Assembly (NCBI RefSeq): GCF_963676685.1
Contig: NC_092350.1
Span: 40,457,373-40,521,372, forward strand
Length of the DNA: 64,000 nt
Direction of reading: 5' to 3'
DNA from: Mytilus edulis
Lineage: Eukaryota > Mollusca > Bivalvia > Mytilida > Mytilidae
The stretch's first letter is position 1. Each line of letters starts with the position of its first letter. Positions 1-11,959 of the stretch are shown here, piece by piece. The position numbers and the translations under genes were made by a program. The notes beneath the pieces are model-generated. The model was given only the letters and a program-made list of their open reading frames with translations. It did not search any database and was not told where the DNA came from.

Positions 1-311
1 TGTTCAAGAGCAAAACATGCGTACAGTGTATTCTCCCCTACGTCATGCTTCAATGCAATAGGACGAAATACGTTGAGTTAGGTCGGTTATGTCGAGTAAA
101 GTCATTTTATTGGAAATCTCTATTATGACCGACCTATTTAAAAAGCGAATATATGGATCGATTTAACACAAGAATGGTGACTAAAATATACGAAACATCT
201 CTACCCTATGAGAGCAAAAACATTTTGTTTTAAATAATGTGAAATAATATATAATAAAACAGTGAAAAGGGTTAAGAAAGATTAACAACATTTACAAAAG
301 CAAAAATGTAC
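1..311 (-). other. 5' UTR intron of a TRIM-like gene off the left edge
   Basis: This stretch aligns by eye with about 9750-10055, the 5' UTR intron of the TRIM-like gene starting at 9747; for example the block around 199-250 matches around 9960-10010. The offset of about 9.75 kb puts the missing start codon only about ten bases left of the window. No ORF here is convincing. Confidence 0.5.
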
Positions 312-417
312 CTGCAGTTCAAACAACATCAATCAATACAATGTTTTCCACCAGGAAGTTGAACAGGTAAACAGTTACGTGAATTTGATTAACTTGTTCA
401 AGTTATAAAACGCGCCC
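312..417 (-). promoter_or_regulatory. Promoter and noncoding exon 1 of the off-window TRIM-like copy
   Basis: On the minus strand a TATA-like GCGTTTTATAAC (about 400-414) is followed by an ETS-like ACTTCCTGG (about 352-360) and a 5' splice donor CTGCAG|GTACAT with the last exon base at 312. The same ordered module occurs upstream of six other copies in the window. The transcription start is inferred to lie 25-35 nt after the TATA-like box, giving a first exon of some 60 nt. Confidence 0.5.
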
Positions 418-2060
418 AATTTTAAATCTCCGTAATTTGATAAAAAAAGAGTGTTTTTTCTAGAAAACAAGGCTACAAAGTATATAATTATCAATCATAA
501 CAATTGCATTACCAATGATTACTTAAAAGTTTATGACAAAAATATCTAAAGCACGAATATCAGTATCACAAAATTACCGGACTCAAATTAAAGGTCATTT
601 CAAAAATGGGAATTTCATAAAAACTGACAAAATAAAGGTCGTCAATCAAAAGAATAAATGAAAACAACTTCAATATTACTGACTTGGTACAGACATTTAC
701 CAAATAAAAATGATGAGTAATACCTTCTTTAATATAACCCCCTTTTAAATTCTTTGAAACAAAATTCACGATGTTAAATAAAAGTTTCGTCTGTATATAA
801 CTGTAAGGTATAGAACAATATGTATAATTCTTAAACATGTAAGAATAGTCAACTCCAAGAAGTCTATACATATTTTGTAGGTTTACTTTATGCAGGAATT
901 CTGTGTTGAATGCAGATCACAACTTATTAATAGTCGGCGTATTTAGAACATATTGTATGTCATTATGTACCCTTGTTTACCAACCAAATAAAGGCCACAG
1001 TAGTATACCGGTGTTCAGAAGTCACAAGTTCGGGTTACAACCTAAAACCGAGGGAAACACATCAACTATAGGAGGAAAACAAAGGAACAACTGCAACACT
1101 GAAGTGCAACAAAAATAAATGCCAACAAACATAGAAACGAGCTATTTGATAACAACTGCCTTATTCCTGACATCGTACAAGACATTTTTAGAAAATATGT
1201 TGGATTGTACCTAGTTTTATGGCTAGAAGAACCTCCTACTTATATGACAATGTTAAAAAATATCGCTAAAGTGACAACACTACGTGACAGAAATACAGCA
1301 CACACACAAGAACACGCATCACAGAGAAACATAATGACTAATAATATAATAGACGACAAAACATGCAAACCGCCAAACGATCTAATGCCACCTAAGCCCT
1401 TATTCCAAATCAAATAATTCTACTACCAATATAATCACAAAACATGCGGTTGATTGAAAAGAACAAATCGAGTTTTTGATGTCAATTGTTTTATATAAGC
1501 AATGATTATCTTTATTATCTGAAACACGCGTAGTACACCTTTAGTATATCCGATAAAGGTTATAAGTGAAGGATAGATGAATGCAAACGACAACATAAAT
1601 TGAGTTTTATACATTTTAGTATGTATTTATAGCAGGCAGATATCAACCATTTTCTGACCTACCTGTTATTGTAGAATCCAAATGCTAGCTGAAGAAATTG
1701 CACGCGATTAGAAATAACAATTATACTTTTCCTTTACATCCCTTCACACGTTTAAAAAAATGGTACAGAAAATCAAACGATTTATTTGTGTTTGTTTATC
1801 ATTTAGTAAATGCGTTGTAAGCTTACCTTTGTTATGACAACAAATGAAAATAATCTGAGAATTTGAATACTCATTCTCATGAACTGGAAACAATTCGACA
1901 AATAGTTCAAAAAGAAATATAAAAATCGCTGCTGCCGTGGAATAGTGTTTTGAAAGCGAATTAAGAATTCGTTATAAGTCTATCACAATTGACAATGTTT
2001 GAGTTAACTGCGACTGTTTAGTCATCAGAATCAAATGCTTAAGAAAAAGGAGTATAGTTA
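418..2060. repeat. Segmental duplicate of 10161-11720 (upstream flank)
   Basis: Collinear diverged homology with 10161-11720 is visible. Shared landmarks include the block at 905-1100 versus 10565-10800 and the ending at about 1990-2035 versus 11640-11695. It is the far-upstream flank of a TRIM-like unit. The small open frames here are not conserved between the two copies, so no gene is called. Confidence 0.55.
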
Positions 2061-2319
2061 ACAACAAAATCATTTTCATTTACCTGTGTATAATATGACA
2101 TAATTTTTTTCAAAGTTGATACTTTTTCTGAAATTGCGTAGCATTTCACAGTGGTATACACTTTTACTCTAATTATTCATCCCTTATTTTTTTTTATAAA
2201 CTTTGAATTTACATTGTATCATAGATCAAATTTATTGAAGCAGTGTATGTTCATTTTTGTTTCTATTTTCGTTTTATTTGAGGTAAGCCATTCCAATTGA
2301 TATTTTATAGTGTGTCTTT

Positions 2320-2690
2320 CTATGTTGTGATGTTACACTATTGTTTCAGATAAGGGAGAAAGTTTTGTACCATTAAAACGTGTAATCTCGCTGCAATTGT
2401 GTACAAATACCCTAAGTAAGGAATCTGATGTTCAGTAGTTATCGTTTGTTGATGTCGTTCATAAGTGTCTCTCGTTTCTCATTATATATATAGATTAGAC
2501 CGTTGATTTTCCCGTTTGATTGGTTTTACACTAGTCATTTTTTGGGGCTCTTTATATAGCTTGCTGCTCAGTGTGAACCAAGACTCCGTGTTGAAGATCG
2601 TACCTTGACCTATAATGGTTTACTTTTATAATTGTGACTTGGATGGAGAGTTGTCTCATTGGCACTCATACCACATCTTCCTATATCTAC
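2320..2690 (+). repeat. Dispersed retroelement 3' tail, plus strand
   Basis: It ends in GAGAGTTGTCTCATTGGCAC followed by TCATACCACATCTTCC, the tail also seen near 15390, 39970, 61670 and, on minus, near 33320 and 34440. Its body resembles the reverse complement of 33300-33500. It is noncoding. Confidence 0.6.
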
Positions 2691-2699
2691 ATCTATTGA

Positions 2700-4160
2700 A
2701 AACAAAACATTGAAACTTTACCGAACTAAATCTCTTAACCAATCAAAGTATTCCATCTCCTGTATAAATAGTAGAAGCCTTGAAATAAGCTCTTCCAATC
2801 TTATAATGTATGTTTCTGTTGTATTTTATAAACCAGTTGCCAAATTTATACGGATTCTGCTTTATGTAAAAAGAGTATTTACTATTCGCCTATAATTATA
2901 ATGCATGCTCACTGATGTATACCCATATATATTTATTCATGTGTTTGTGTTTATACCTTGATCGAATAGTTAACCAACTAAAGATAAATGAAACTGTTTA
3001 TGACTTACTATACATACATTATTTTATCGGTCGTCCCACTGCCTACAAGTATCAATCTGCTCAGCTCTAAATAAAATTGCATATCATGGCTTTGTGGCGT
3101 CAAATACGTTGACCCGGCCTTAATTACTTTGATCCGGACTTATCAGCGATGTCATAATGTTTGTACCGACGTTGATAAGTTTGACCCGAACTTATCAAGT
3201 CATCTTCCAAAATGTCCGTAGAAAACACTCCCACAAGACGCAAATACAGCCCGGTAAATCGATTATCATGTTATCTGCACATTAATATTTTAAAATAATC
3301 AGCTGCTCGTCACAATATGAAGACTTTTTAATCTCGTTCGCTGCGCTCATTTTTGACTGAATAGGTTTACTTCAATATAACGGGTTTTATAGCTTACCTC
3401 ATGAAAATCCGATAAAGTGACATCATAATCGATATACCTCATATGCTTCAGATTAATCGTCAAATTTATAGATTTAATTTGTAATCAATGTTTTTAGAGC
3501 TGTACATTTTTCATCAAGGCAATATATACATGGTTAGTGATGTGAATTAATTTCCGATATTGTAGTTTATTTGCGATTGCTTAAAAATAGTTATTGAACA
3601 TAGCTTATGTTGCAGATTAATCGACAAATTCTCAATGTAACGAAACTCTAAACCACATTATCATACACGTGGTATTTTTTATTTAGCAATAAATAGGTTT
3701 AAACACACTTTTCCTCATAAATGACTGTACCAAATTAGGGTATGACAGTTTTTAATTCAATGCGTTCGTTTGGTTGATATTTAATTTTGTCAGTTCTTAT
3801 GGACTTATCTCTTTAAGAATTTACCTTTGAGCTCTGTATTTTTGTTAATTGCTTTTGTATGTACGGTTCAATTATGACATACATTATCACAAGGTTATGT
3901 TTATCACTGACTGTTTTTGATGTCTGTAACCTAAATTCATTGGATGTTGGATGTGTTCTGATTGATATTATGCCTTAGATGCATAATTTTTTTTAATTAT
4001 TTGTTGTAAGCATTGACCAGCTATCAATAACTGCGAATACTCTCAGACTTTTCAAAAATCTGTTCGACGTAACTTACTTATTACACATAATCATAACATT
4101 TTGAGTAGTATTTTCGAGAACATGTAATCGTGCAGAAAAAGGATTACGGATGAAGCATAA
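2700..4160. other. No gene; 3' flank of the 4169 pseudogene
   Basis: AT-rich and without a convincing ORF. About 3095-3205 carries several copies of a TTGAYCCGRACTTATCA-like motif in mixed spacing. About 3355-4060 is paralogous to 13110-14480 (the 3' flank of the 15918 copy) and holds, at 3944-3949, the empty site for the transposon at 13304-14389. Confidence 0.5.
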
Positions 4161-4168
4161 AAAAGGTA

Positions 4169-5224
4169 CTACATTCTTCCAAAAAGTTCTTGATAGTTAG
4201 AGTTATCTTGAATAAACATGTTGCGAATATAGAAGTTTTTAATCGATAACATCTGTAAACATTTATTCACAACGAATAGATGCTTGCTTTTTATATCGAA
4301 ATAAATCGAACAAGGTGTTTGCAATCCATCTCCTTGCGACAAAAGTGTTCTGCTTTGTTCTCCATCAGGTGATATCACCACCACTCCATGTAATGTTGAA
4401 CAAGCAACATGCACGTTTCCACTGTTATCAACTGCTATGCCATGTGGATGTTGCATTATACTCTCATCTTTAAATGTCCAGATTTCCTTCCCGTCCATGT
4501 CACAAGACGTTACATTTCTCGTACCATCGTTAATATAATAAATGATGTTATCAAAAATTTCAATATAGGACCATGAAGGTAAATAAGATTTGATGATAAA
4601 TTTACTGCTGCCGTCTTGGAGGTTAATTTTGAAAATTCCCTCGCTGGAAGCACACACGAACAAAGACCCATTGTGGTGTATTATTCCAAATCATTTATAG
4701 TTTGTTGGAATGTACTTTGTGACCTTTTCTGTATCCATATCTATAATATTGACACCTTTACGAGAATTGAGGAAACGATGATAGTCCGTCGGAAGGGGAC
4801 GATAAATGGCTGACCCGTGTTAAGAGAGAACCATATCTTTTTGCACGTTAAAGACACCCTTGTAGATTTTCTAAAAAGTGACGACCTTTTCACGTTTTCT
4901 AACACCTTACTAATTGGAACTTTACCTTTGCATTCGTCATGAACCTCAATACATGACGGACAGAGTAGTTCACCATGAGCTTGGCAAACAATTTGGTATT
5001 GTTCATTATGTTCCATTCACATATTACTGGTTTGTGAAATAGGCGAAGACATTGCCGCGTAATCCTGAATCGATACAGTAACGTGATGTCGAGACGACCT
5101 TGAAAAAACGTGATAATCAGTACAATCGTTACAACATGCTTGCTCACATTCGGAACACCAGACTGGATGGTTTTGTAATATGTGGATGATCACAAATATC
5201 GCAAAGTTGTTGAGTTGCCGCCAT
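4169..5224 (-). pseudogene. TRIM-like B-box/NHL pseudogene
   Basis: The reading starts at ATG 5224, after a conserved acceptor, with MAATQQLCDICDH as in the intact copies. It is broken in at least four ways. A 2-nt loss near 5163-5166 shifts frame in B-box 1. A TGA replaces the conserved Cys of B-box 2 at 5017-5019. The whole coiled coil and first propeller part are deleted around 4790-4870, so that B-box 2 plus a short linker (ending near KVLENVKRSSLF) runs into the NHL half. A second TGA sits at another conserved Cys codon at 4691-4693. The C-terminal propeller is still readable at 4169-4690. Because there are several independent lesions, I call it dead. Homology to the 27709-29391 gene is clear. 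Confidence 0.85.
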
Positions 5225-7437
5225 TTAATGTTTTCTGAAAAATAAAAAAGACACAGCACATTTTCCAAGCAATCTATAAATCGATAAGAATCAAAAAATT
5301 TCCTTGTTTTGATAAATCCACAACAAATCAAGCAGCTAGTAAAAAAGGAATTTCCCTAGGTTGTCTGAACGGAGTCTGAACGATAGCCCATTTACCTATT
5401 CAATATCAAGAGCTGCACCAAAAGCGCATGACACGTGATCAATCTCCCTTTAAACTCGTTTTGAAGGCTTTAAATGAATTTATGTGATACACAAGATATT
5501 TTAAGCACTGCTCAAATAGATCCCTCACCTCCCAAAAACATTTATGAACACTCATGTTATCTATTGGCACAAAACATGAATAATTTTACACTTTTAACGC
5601 ATCCAAAATATCTAAAATTTTAAATGAATAAAAATAAAAAACAATTGTACATCAATGGATAAAAACAAATCACCAAATTTCATAAAAATTGATGAAATCA
5701 TTTTTGATTGGTTATTGTTAGTCTCGATCATCCAGCCGCTTTATTTTTTAAAGTATAGCGTCTGGATGACAAGTGATATAAAAATGGTAATTAATGACAT
5801 TCGGAATAGTATCGGATTTTTTAGCTTGTTTTTAAAGATAATGTCCAAGACGAATAACCAAGAAGTTGGTTATTAACTTCGGAAGAAATTATATTACGAT
5901 AATACTATTGAAAAGCCCGAGTGTACCGATTGTTGTTTAAATCTATTTATATATTTTTTTGTGACGACATACAAGTCGTGGAAAACACCAGACAGCATGT
6001 CTTCCATGACAGCGAAGGAAAATAACAGCACATCATACCTTGGTAAGATGATATAACAACACAAACTGTTTAATAAACTTTAATGCAACCTGAAACATCG
6101 AGTAGTTATATTCTTTCATCCATGTCCGTCTTACGCAAGCAAGTTAATAATTATTCAAAAAATGGCAATTTTTGTATTGACTGGGACCACTCGAACAGAC
6201 GTGTGTACGCTATAATTTCATTTTGAGGTTGATTTGTAGTATCTTTATCTTTATAAATACTTGATGGAAAAGTGGTACTTCTGGTTTTCTTTTATATGTT
6301 TCATGATAATTGCATTCTTTTTAAAAGAATGATATTATTTTCAAGGATAATCTGTGAAATTATTTCCCATTATAATACATTTTTATTTTAACAATTTAGC
6401 TTTAATTCAAATACACTATTATTATTGCTGAGCATTTGTAAAGATTAAGTTTTATTTAATAACTTTTCAATAGTTTAACAACCCAGATAGAATTTCACGG
6501 CAAAGGAAAAATATCCTAGGGAAATATTTTCCTCCAGATAAAGAAATAACAACACATACTGTGACATTTTTTCCACCGGATTTCACACGGATATTATTTT
6601 GCTTTACACCATGACGCCGAAATATGAACTTCACCCAAGATAAGTTTGTTTTATCTATCTGTAGTGTATAAGGGAGTTTGCATCTTGATATTTTTTTTTA
6701 AAAAAGGGGGGAGAGGAGAGATGCGCAATATTGTACACATTTAAAGGAGGGAACGCAATCCAAAACTATAAGCAGAAGAAAAACAAAGTATATCTAGGAA
6801 ATGTCATTTTGTACATACACCAAACGGTCAAAATGATTAATGCTCGATTCTTTTTTAAACAAATGCATTTATCTTATACAAACATATAAGAAGTGGGACA
6901 AATTGTTATGAAAGATAATTTAAATATACTGTTAGTAAACAAAGTCTGGACTGGTCAACTTAAAATAGAAAAATACTTTTTTGCACTTTTGAAAGACATT
7001 TTTTTTTCACACTCATAAAAGTTAATAAAAGAAAACAAATGTTGTCAGTGAATATATACCAATTGGCTATCTTAACCTTGAAATAAAACTATGGCATGGG
7101 GAAAACACTGAAAATTCGATTTTATTCAAACCAATAGACAGTAATACTATAGATGCAGCATCAATGAAAGGAGGTGTCAATGAGACAGCAACCAGTGAAC
7201 CCAATGACATACATTACTAAAAGTAGACATCAACATGATTAAGAGGTCATACTGTAGACTAAAACAAAAATTGAGAATAAAAGTACCAAAAGGTCAACAT
7301 TATACAAATAAGAAGATGCGGTATGAATACCAATGAGACAATTATAAAACATGATCACACTGAACTAAATAAAGAAGTTAAAAATATGAAAAAAATCAAA
7401 CTGATGCTAAGAATAATCTACAGGGAATAAAGACTTC
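5225..7437. other. No gene; decayed 5' intron and AT-rich spacer
   Basis: The first part, to about 5880, resembles the 5' UTR intron of the 29391 copy (compare 5400-5600 with 29560-29750). The promoter/exon-1 module found upstream of the other copies is not visible here. About 7160-7350 contains minus-oriented fragments of the CCAATGAGACA tail repeat. Nothing else is recognisable. Confidence 0.45.
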
Positions 7438-7749
7438 ATGGACGATTTCAAGGTAAATCACGAAAACAACGTAAAAGATGTAAGATCGGTTAAGTCATCC
7501 ATTAATAAAGTAGCAAATGATCTTGCAGATAAAACTTTGGAGCTGAGAAATGAAATTAAAACAGTAGTCAATACCGCAAAACAAGAAAATGCAAATCTAC
7601 AGAGCACCGTTATTGACCTTCAATGCAGATCAAAGAAGAATAACTTGGTGTTTACTGGTTTGACGGAAACCGAAGGAGAAAACACTGTACATATGTACTT
7701 TTGTATGATATTTTTGTTTTATATCTATGATATTAGCAAATGGTTCTAA
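7438..7749 (+). pseudogene. LINE ORF1-like fragment (coiled coil, start of RRM)
   Basis: The open frame gives about 80 residues of charged coiled coil ending in DLQCRSKKNNLVFTGLTETE. This matches the coiled coil-to-RRM transition typical of non-LTR retrotransposon ORF1 proteins (the pattern D.Q.RS..NNL.F.G..E). After ENTVHM the frame runs into unrelated hydrophobic sequence and stops at 7749, so only a piece is left. Part of it (from 7551) is repeated at 7866-8063. The family assignment rests on pattern recognition only. It lies tail-to-tail with the 3' end of the TRIM-like gene at 8061. Confidence 0.5.
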
Positions 7750-8178
7750 TTTATTAACTTCAAATACACAAACATGTTTTTTGCTTTGATTTCAAATCAA
7801 AACACGATTGTTTTTTCTGTCGAAATGTATTCCATAAGGTTGAAACAATCCATCCACACTTGAAATGAAATTAAAACAGTAGTCAATAACGCAAAACAAG
7901 AAAATGAAAATCTACAGAGCACCGTTATTGACCTTCAATGTAGATCAATGAAGAATAACTTGGTGTTTACTGGTTTGACGGAAACCGAAGGAGAAAACAC
8001 TGTACATATGTACTTTTGTATGATATTTTTGTTTTATATCTATGCTACTAGCAAATGGTTCTAATTTATAACTTCAAATACACAAACATGTTTTTTGCTT
8101 TCATTTCCAATCAAAACTCGATTGTTTTTTCTGTCGAAATGTATTCCATAAGGTCGACACAATCCATTCACACTTGAA
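7551..8178. repeat. Direct tandem duplication, unit about 315 bp
   Basis: 7551-7863 and 7866-8178 are near-identical direct copies. Each unit joins the LINE ORF1-like fragment to the last ~35 codons of the TRIM-like gene. The junction near 7861 carries a short TGAAA microhomology. Copy 1 therefore leaves a detached 3' end of the gene at about 7756-7861. Confidence 0.8.
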
Positions 8179-9747
8179 AGAAGTTGTCTGTTCTGTTGTC
8201 CATCAGGGGATAAAACCACTATTTTTTGTAAAGTGAAACAAGCTACATAAACGTTTCCGTAGTTATCTACCGCTATTCCACGTGGTAATTTTAATATTTT
8301 CTCATCTTTAAATGTCCACATTGCCACGCCGGTCATATCACAACATACAATACTTTTAGGTCCATCGTAGGTACAATAAATTTTGTCATTAAAAACCTCA
8401 ATATATGAAAAAGGGGGCAAATCATACTTCCATATAGCAGTACTTCTTCCGTCCTGAGGGTTAAGTTTACAGATACCATCTCCTTCTGCGCAAATGAACA
8501 ATGACCCATTATGATGTTTAATCCCATAGCACTCATACTTCGTTGGTATAAGTGTAACCTTTTCTGTATCAATGTCTATTATACTGACTCCGATAGACTC
8601 TTCGTTGTTTGACGTTGTAGCTACAGTTTTATAATCTATATACGTTATATCAAATGCATTGGCGGGTTTAACTGAGATTTTACTCAGTATTTGCCAGTCG
8701 GTACTGAAGACAAGTACATTTTTGGTACTATAGTCACTTAAGGCAATGTTTCCATTTGGAAGAACGACAATACCTCTAATGTCTTTAACCTCTGGTTTTA
8801 CGGTTTCCACTAGACTTGATTTGATATCAGCAATTGATCTAATCTTTGTCTCTACTAATTGTGCTTGTTTTGTTTTGTGTGTTACAAGAGACAGTTTACA
8901 ATGAGTCTTCTGTACCTCAAGTGAACCGAATGATTGAATACTTGATGAAAGGTTGTCGATTTTGTCATCAATATTGAATAGTATAGTAGGTGCATCCAAT
9001 ATGTGATCTCCAATGATCGACTGCAGGTACGACTCAGTAGTAGCTGCTTCTAATGAGATTTTCTGTAATCCAAAGTACGTTTGAAGGTCGGTCGCGTACC
9101 TGTCCATATCTTGTAATTGTTGTTCAGCTTTGTTTGTGCTATCAGTCTTATTTTCTAGGATCTGTAGTTTATTTTTAATGCTGTCTTTCGATTCACCTGT
9201 TATCTCGAAAATTTCGTTTTTGATCTTCTTTTCCAATTTATCAAAGTGGTCATCAATCTTCTTCCTTATGTCAGTAACCTGGGACAATATTTTCTCTTCT
9301 TGCTGTTTTATTCTTCCCTGTTGTTCATTTAGTTCAGTCTGTAGAGTTTTTATGTTTTGATCAATATCTTTCAAACTTAGTCGTGTTTCTTGAAAAAAAT
9401 GACGACTTTTTAACGTTTTCTATCATTTTACGAAGGGATACTATACCTTTGCATCCTTCGTGATTCTCAATACATGAGGGGCAAATAAGTTTATCGTGAA
9501 CTTGGCAAACCATTTGATATTGTTCGTTATGTTCCATGCACATATTACTGGTTTGTGGAATTGATGACGACATCGACAAGAAGTCCTGAATCGATACAGT
9601 CACGTGATTTTGGGACGACTTTGAAAAGTCATGATAATCATTGCAATCTTCACAAAATCCTTGTTCACATTCGGGACACCAGACGGTGGACGGTTTTGTT
9701 ATATGCCGATGGTCACAAATATCACAATGTTGCTGAGTCGATGCCAT
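8061..9747 (-). CDS. TRIM-like B-box/coiled-coil/NHL protein, one frameshift
   Basis: Start ATG 9747 lies 10 nt after a conserved 3' splice acceptor (TTTCTTTGCAG). Read with one correction, the product is 561 residues, close to the 560-564 of the intact paralogues. B-box 1 has Cys pairs in CDICDH and CPECEQGFCEDC. B-box 2 starts at MCMEHNEQY. A coiled coil covers about residues 120-220, and the C-terminus forms NHL-like propeller repeats (RGIVVLPNGNIALS, PRGIAVDNYGNVYVA). An extra base in a run of seven A (plus strand 9393-9399) shifts frame after KKSSFF; the 17538 paralogue has five A there. The defect may be real or a sequencing error in a homopolymer. There is no RING, so ubiquitin-ligase activity cannot be assumed. 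Its promoter module is at 10056-10160. Confidence 0.75.
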
Positions 9748-10055
9748 TTAATATTTCCTGCAAAGAAAAGGTGTCTGTATAGGTTTTGCACTATGCCAAA
9801 AAATTGTTTGAAAGCATGCAATTTTCATGGTTTGTTTAACACAAAATGTAACAATTTTAGAGGTTGTCTGCACCCTATTGAACGAAACCTCACAAACTCT
9901 AAAAAAGAAGATGTCTGTTTAATTAATTTTATGGTGACTTCATTGATGAAAGAAACATCTCCACCATATGAGAGCAAGAACATTTTTTTTTATATAATGT
10001 GAAATAATAAATAATAAAACTGTAAAAAGGGTTAGGAAAGAAAAACAATAAATAC

Positions 10056-10160
10056 CTGCAGTTTACTTTAAACAACATTAATCAATGTATTCGACCAGGA
10101 AGTGGAACAGGTAAACATTTGAGTGAATTTGATTATCTTGTTCAAGTTATAAAACGCGCC
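10056..10160 (-). promoter_or_regulatory. Promoter and noncoding exon 1 of the 8061-9747 gene
   Basis: Minus-strand GCGCGTTTTATAACTTG (about 10144-10160) is followed by ACTTCCTGGTCGAATAC (about 10085-10101) and the donor CTGCAG|GTATTT with the last exon base at 10056. The acceptor stands 10 nt before ATG 9747, giving a 5' UTR intron of about 300 nt. The exact start of transcription is inferred. Confidence 0.55.
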
Positions 10161-11720
10161 AAATTTAAATGTCCTTAATTTGATGAAAAAAATCAAAACG
10201 TGCTTCAATATCTTAAACACGTACCATTATAGAAAAATACCGAACTCAAAGGTGAATTCAAAAATGGAAAGTTCATAAAACCGTCAAAACAATGGTCGTC
10301 CACCAAAGAGATAAGTGAAAACAACTATCATATTACTGACTTGGTACAGACATTTTCCAAATAAAAATGATAGGTAATAGCTTGTTTTATACAATCCCCT
10401 TTTCAATTTTTTAAAACAAAGTTCATGATGTTAAATTAAAGTTTCGACTTTATATAACCTTTTTCATTAGGTTTAAAACATGTATAATTGTATAATTGTA
10501 ACACATGTTAGTATAGTCAACTTCCAGGTATATTATATTTTGTAGGTTTTTTATGCTGGAATTCTGTGTTGACTGCAGATAACACCATATTAATAGTCGA
10601 CATATTTAGAAGATATAGTATGTTATTATGGACACTTGTTTAAAAACCGAAAAAAGCAACAGTGGTATACCGGTGTTCAGAAGTCATTAATCGATTGAGA
10701 GAAAATAAATTCTGGTTGCAACCTAAAACCGAATGAAACACATCAAATATAAGGGGAAACAATGAAACAACCGGAACATTAAAGTGCAACAAAAATAAAC
10801 GCCAACATACATAGAAACGAACTATTTGATAGCAACCGCCATATTCCTTACTTTGTGTAGGACATTTTTAGAAAACATGATGGGTTGAATCTGGTTTCAT
10901 AGGTAACGAAAGTGATAACACTACGTGCCAGAAAAACAATACAAACACCCGCAAGAACACTCACCCAAGAGAAACTTAAAACAAAAACATAGTCGACTTA
11001 ACAGGCAAACCGCCAAACGATGTAATGCAACCTAAGCCCATTATTTCAAAATCAAAGAATTCTACCACCAACATCATCACAAAACATGCGGTTGATTAAA
11101 ATGATGTCAATTCTTTTATATCAGCAATAAATATCTTGACTATCTGAAACACGTGTAGTACACCTCAAGTATGTACGGTAAAAGTTAAAAGTGAAAGTTC
11201 GATGATGAAAATGATAGAATAATAGAAATTATTCATTTTAAGTATATATTTATTGCAGGCAGACTGTGATATCAACCATATTCTGAACTACCTGTTATTT
11301 TGAAACTCAAATGCTAGCAGGAGAAATTGCATATAATTAGAAATATCAGTTATACTATTTTATTTTATATCCCTCTACACATTTAAAAAAAAACAGTACA
11401 CAAAATCAAACGAATTATTTGTGTTTGTTTATCATTCAATAAATACTTTTTGACTGTAACTGTGGAACTGTGTGAGCATATTTTTGTTATGACAACAGTT
11501 GAAAATTATTTGAAATTTTGAATACGCATTCTCATGGACTGGAAACAATTCGACAAATAGTTCAAAATCAATATAAAAATCGCTGTCGCTCTTGAAAAGC
11601 ATTTTGAACGCGAATAAAGAATGCGTTACTATACCATTTTATAACAAAAGACAGTGTTTGAGTTAACTGCGACTGTTTAGTCATCTTAATCAAACGAAAA
11701 TAAAGTTGAGTTATCCCCCT
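10161..11720. repeat. Segmental duplicate of 418-2060; no gene
   Basis: Collinear with the left edge of the window. Neither copy keeps a common ORF. It marks the upstream part of the duplicated TRIM-like unit. Confidence 0.55.
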
Positions 11721-11959
11721 CTTCATATCAATATAAAAATAAAAATTTGGCGGATAAGATACAAAAGCTTATGTGCAGAATTGGTAGCGGATCGACCAAA
11801 TACAGATACAAAGCAGCTGTGGCTCATGATTAAATGGGGAAACTTTGTTGCCAGTACAAATTAATACTTAAGCTAAATTCATATCTGTCACATACACAAT
11901 ATTAAAATAGTGTTCATTGCATGATTATTCCCCTTTGGATCTCGTTAACCTTGATTTTA

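Noticed and set aside
4691-5019. Two in-frame TGA codons exactly at conserved Cys positions, resembling selenocysteine codons
   Set aside because: The same copy also has a frameshift in B-box 1 and has lost the coiled coil, so it is a pseudogene. TGC-to-TGA is a one-step change. I saw no obvious SECIS-like element in the 3' flank, though I could not fold it.
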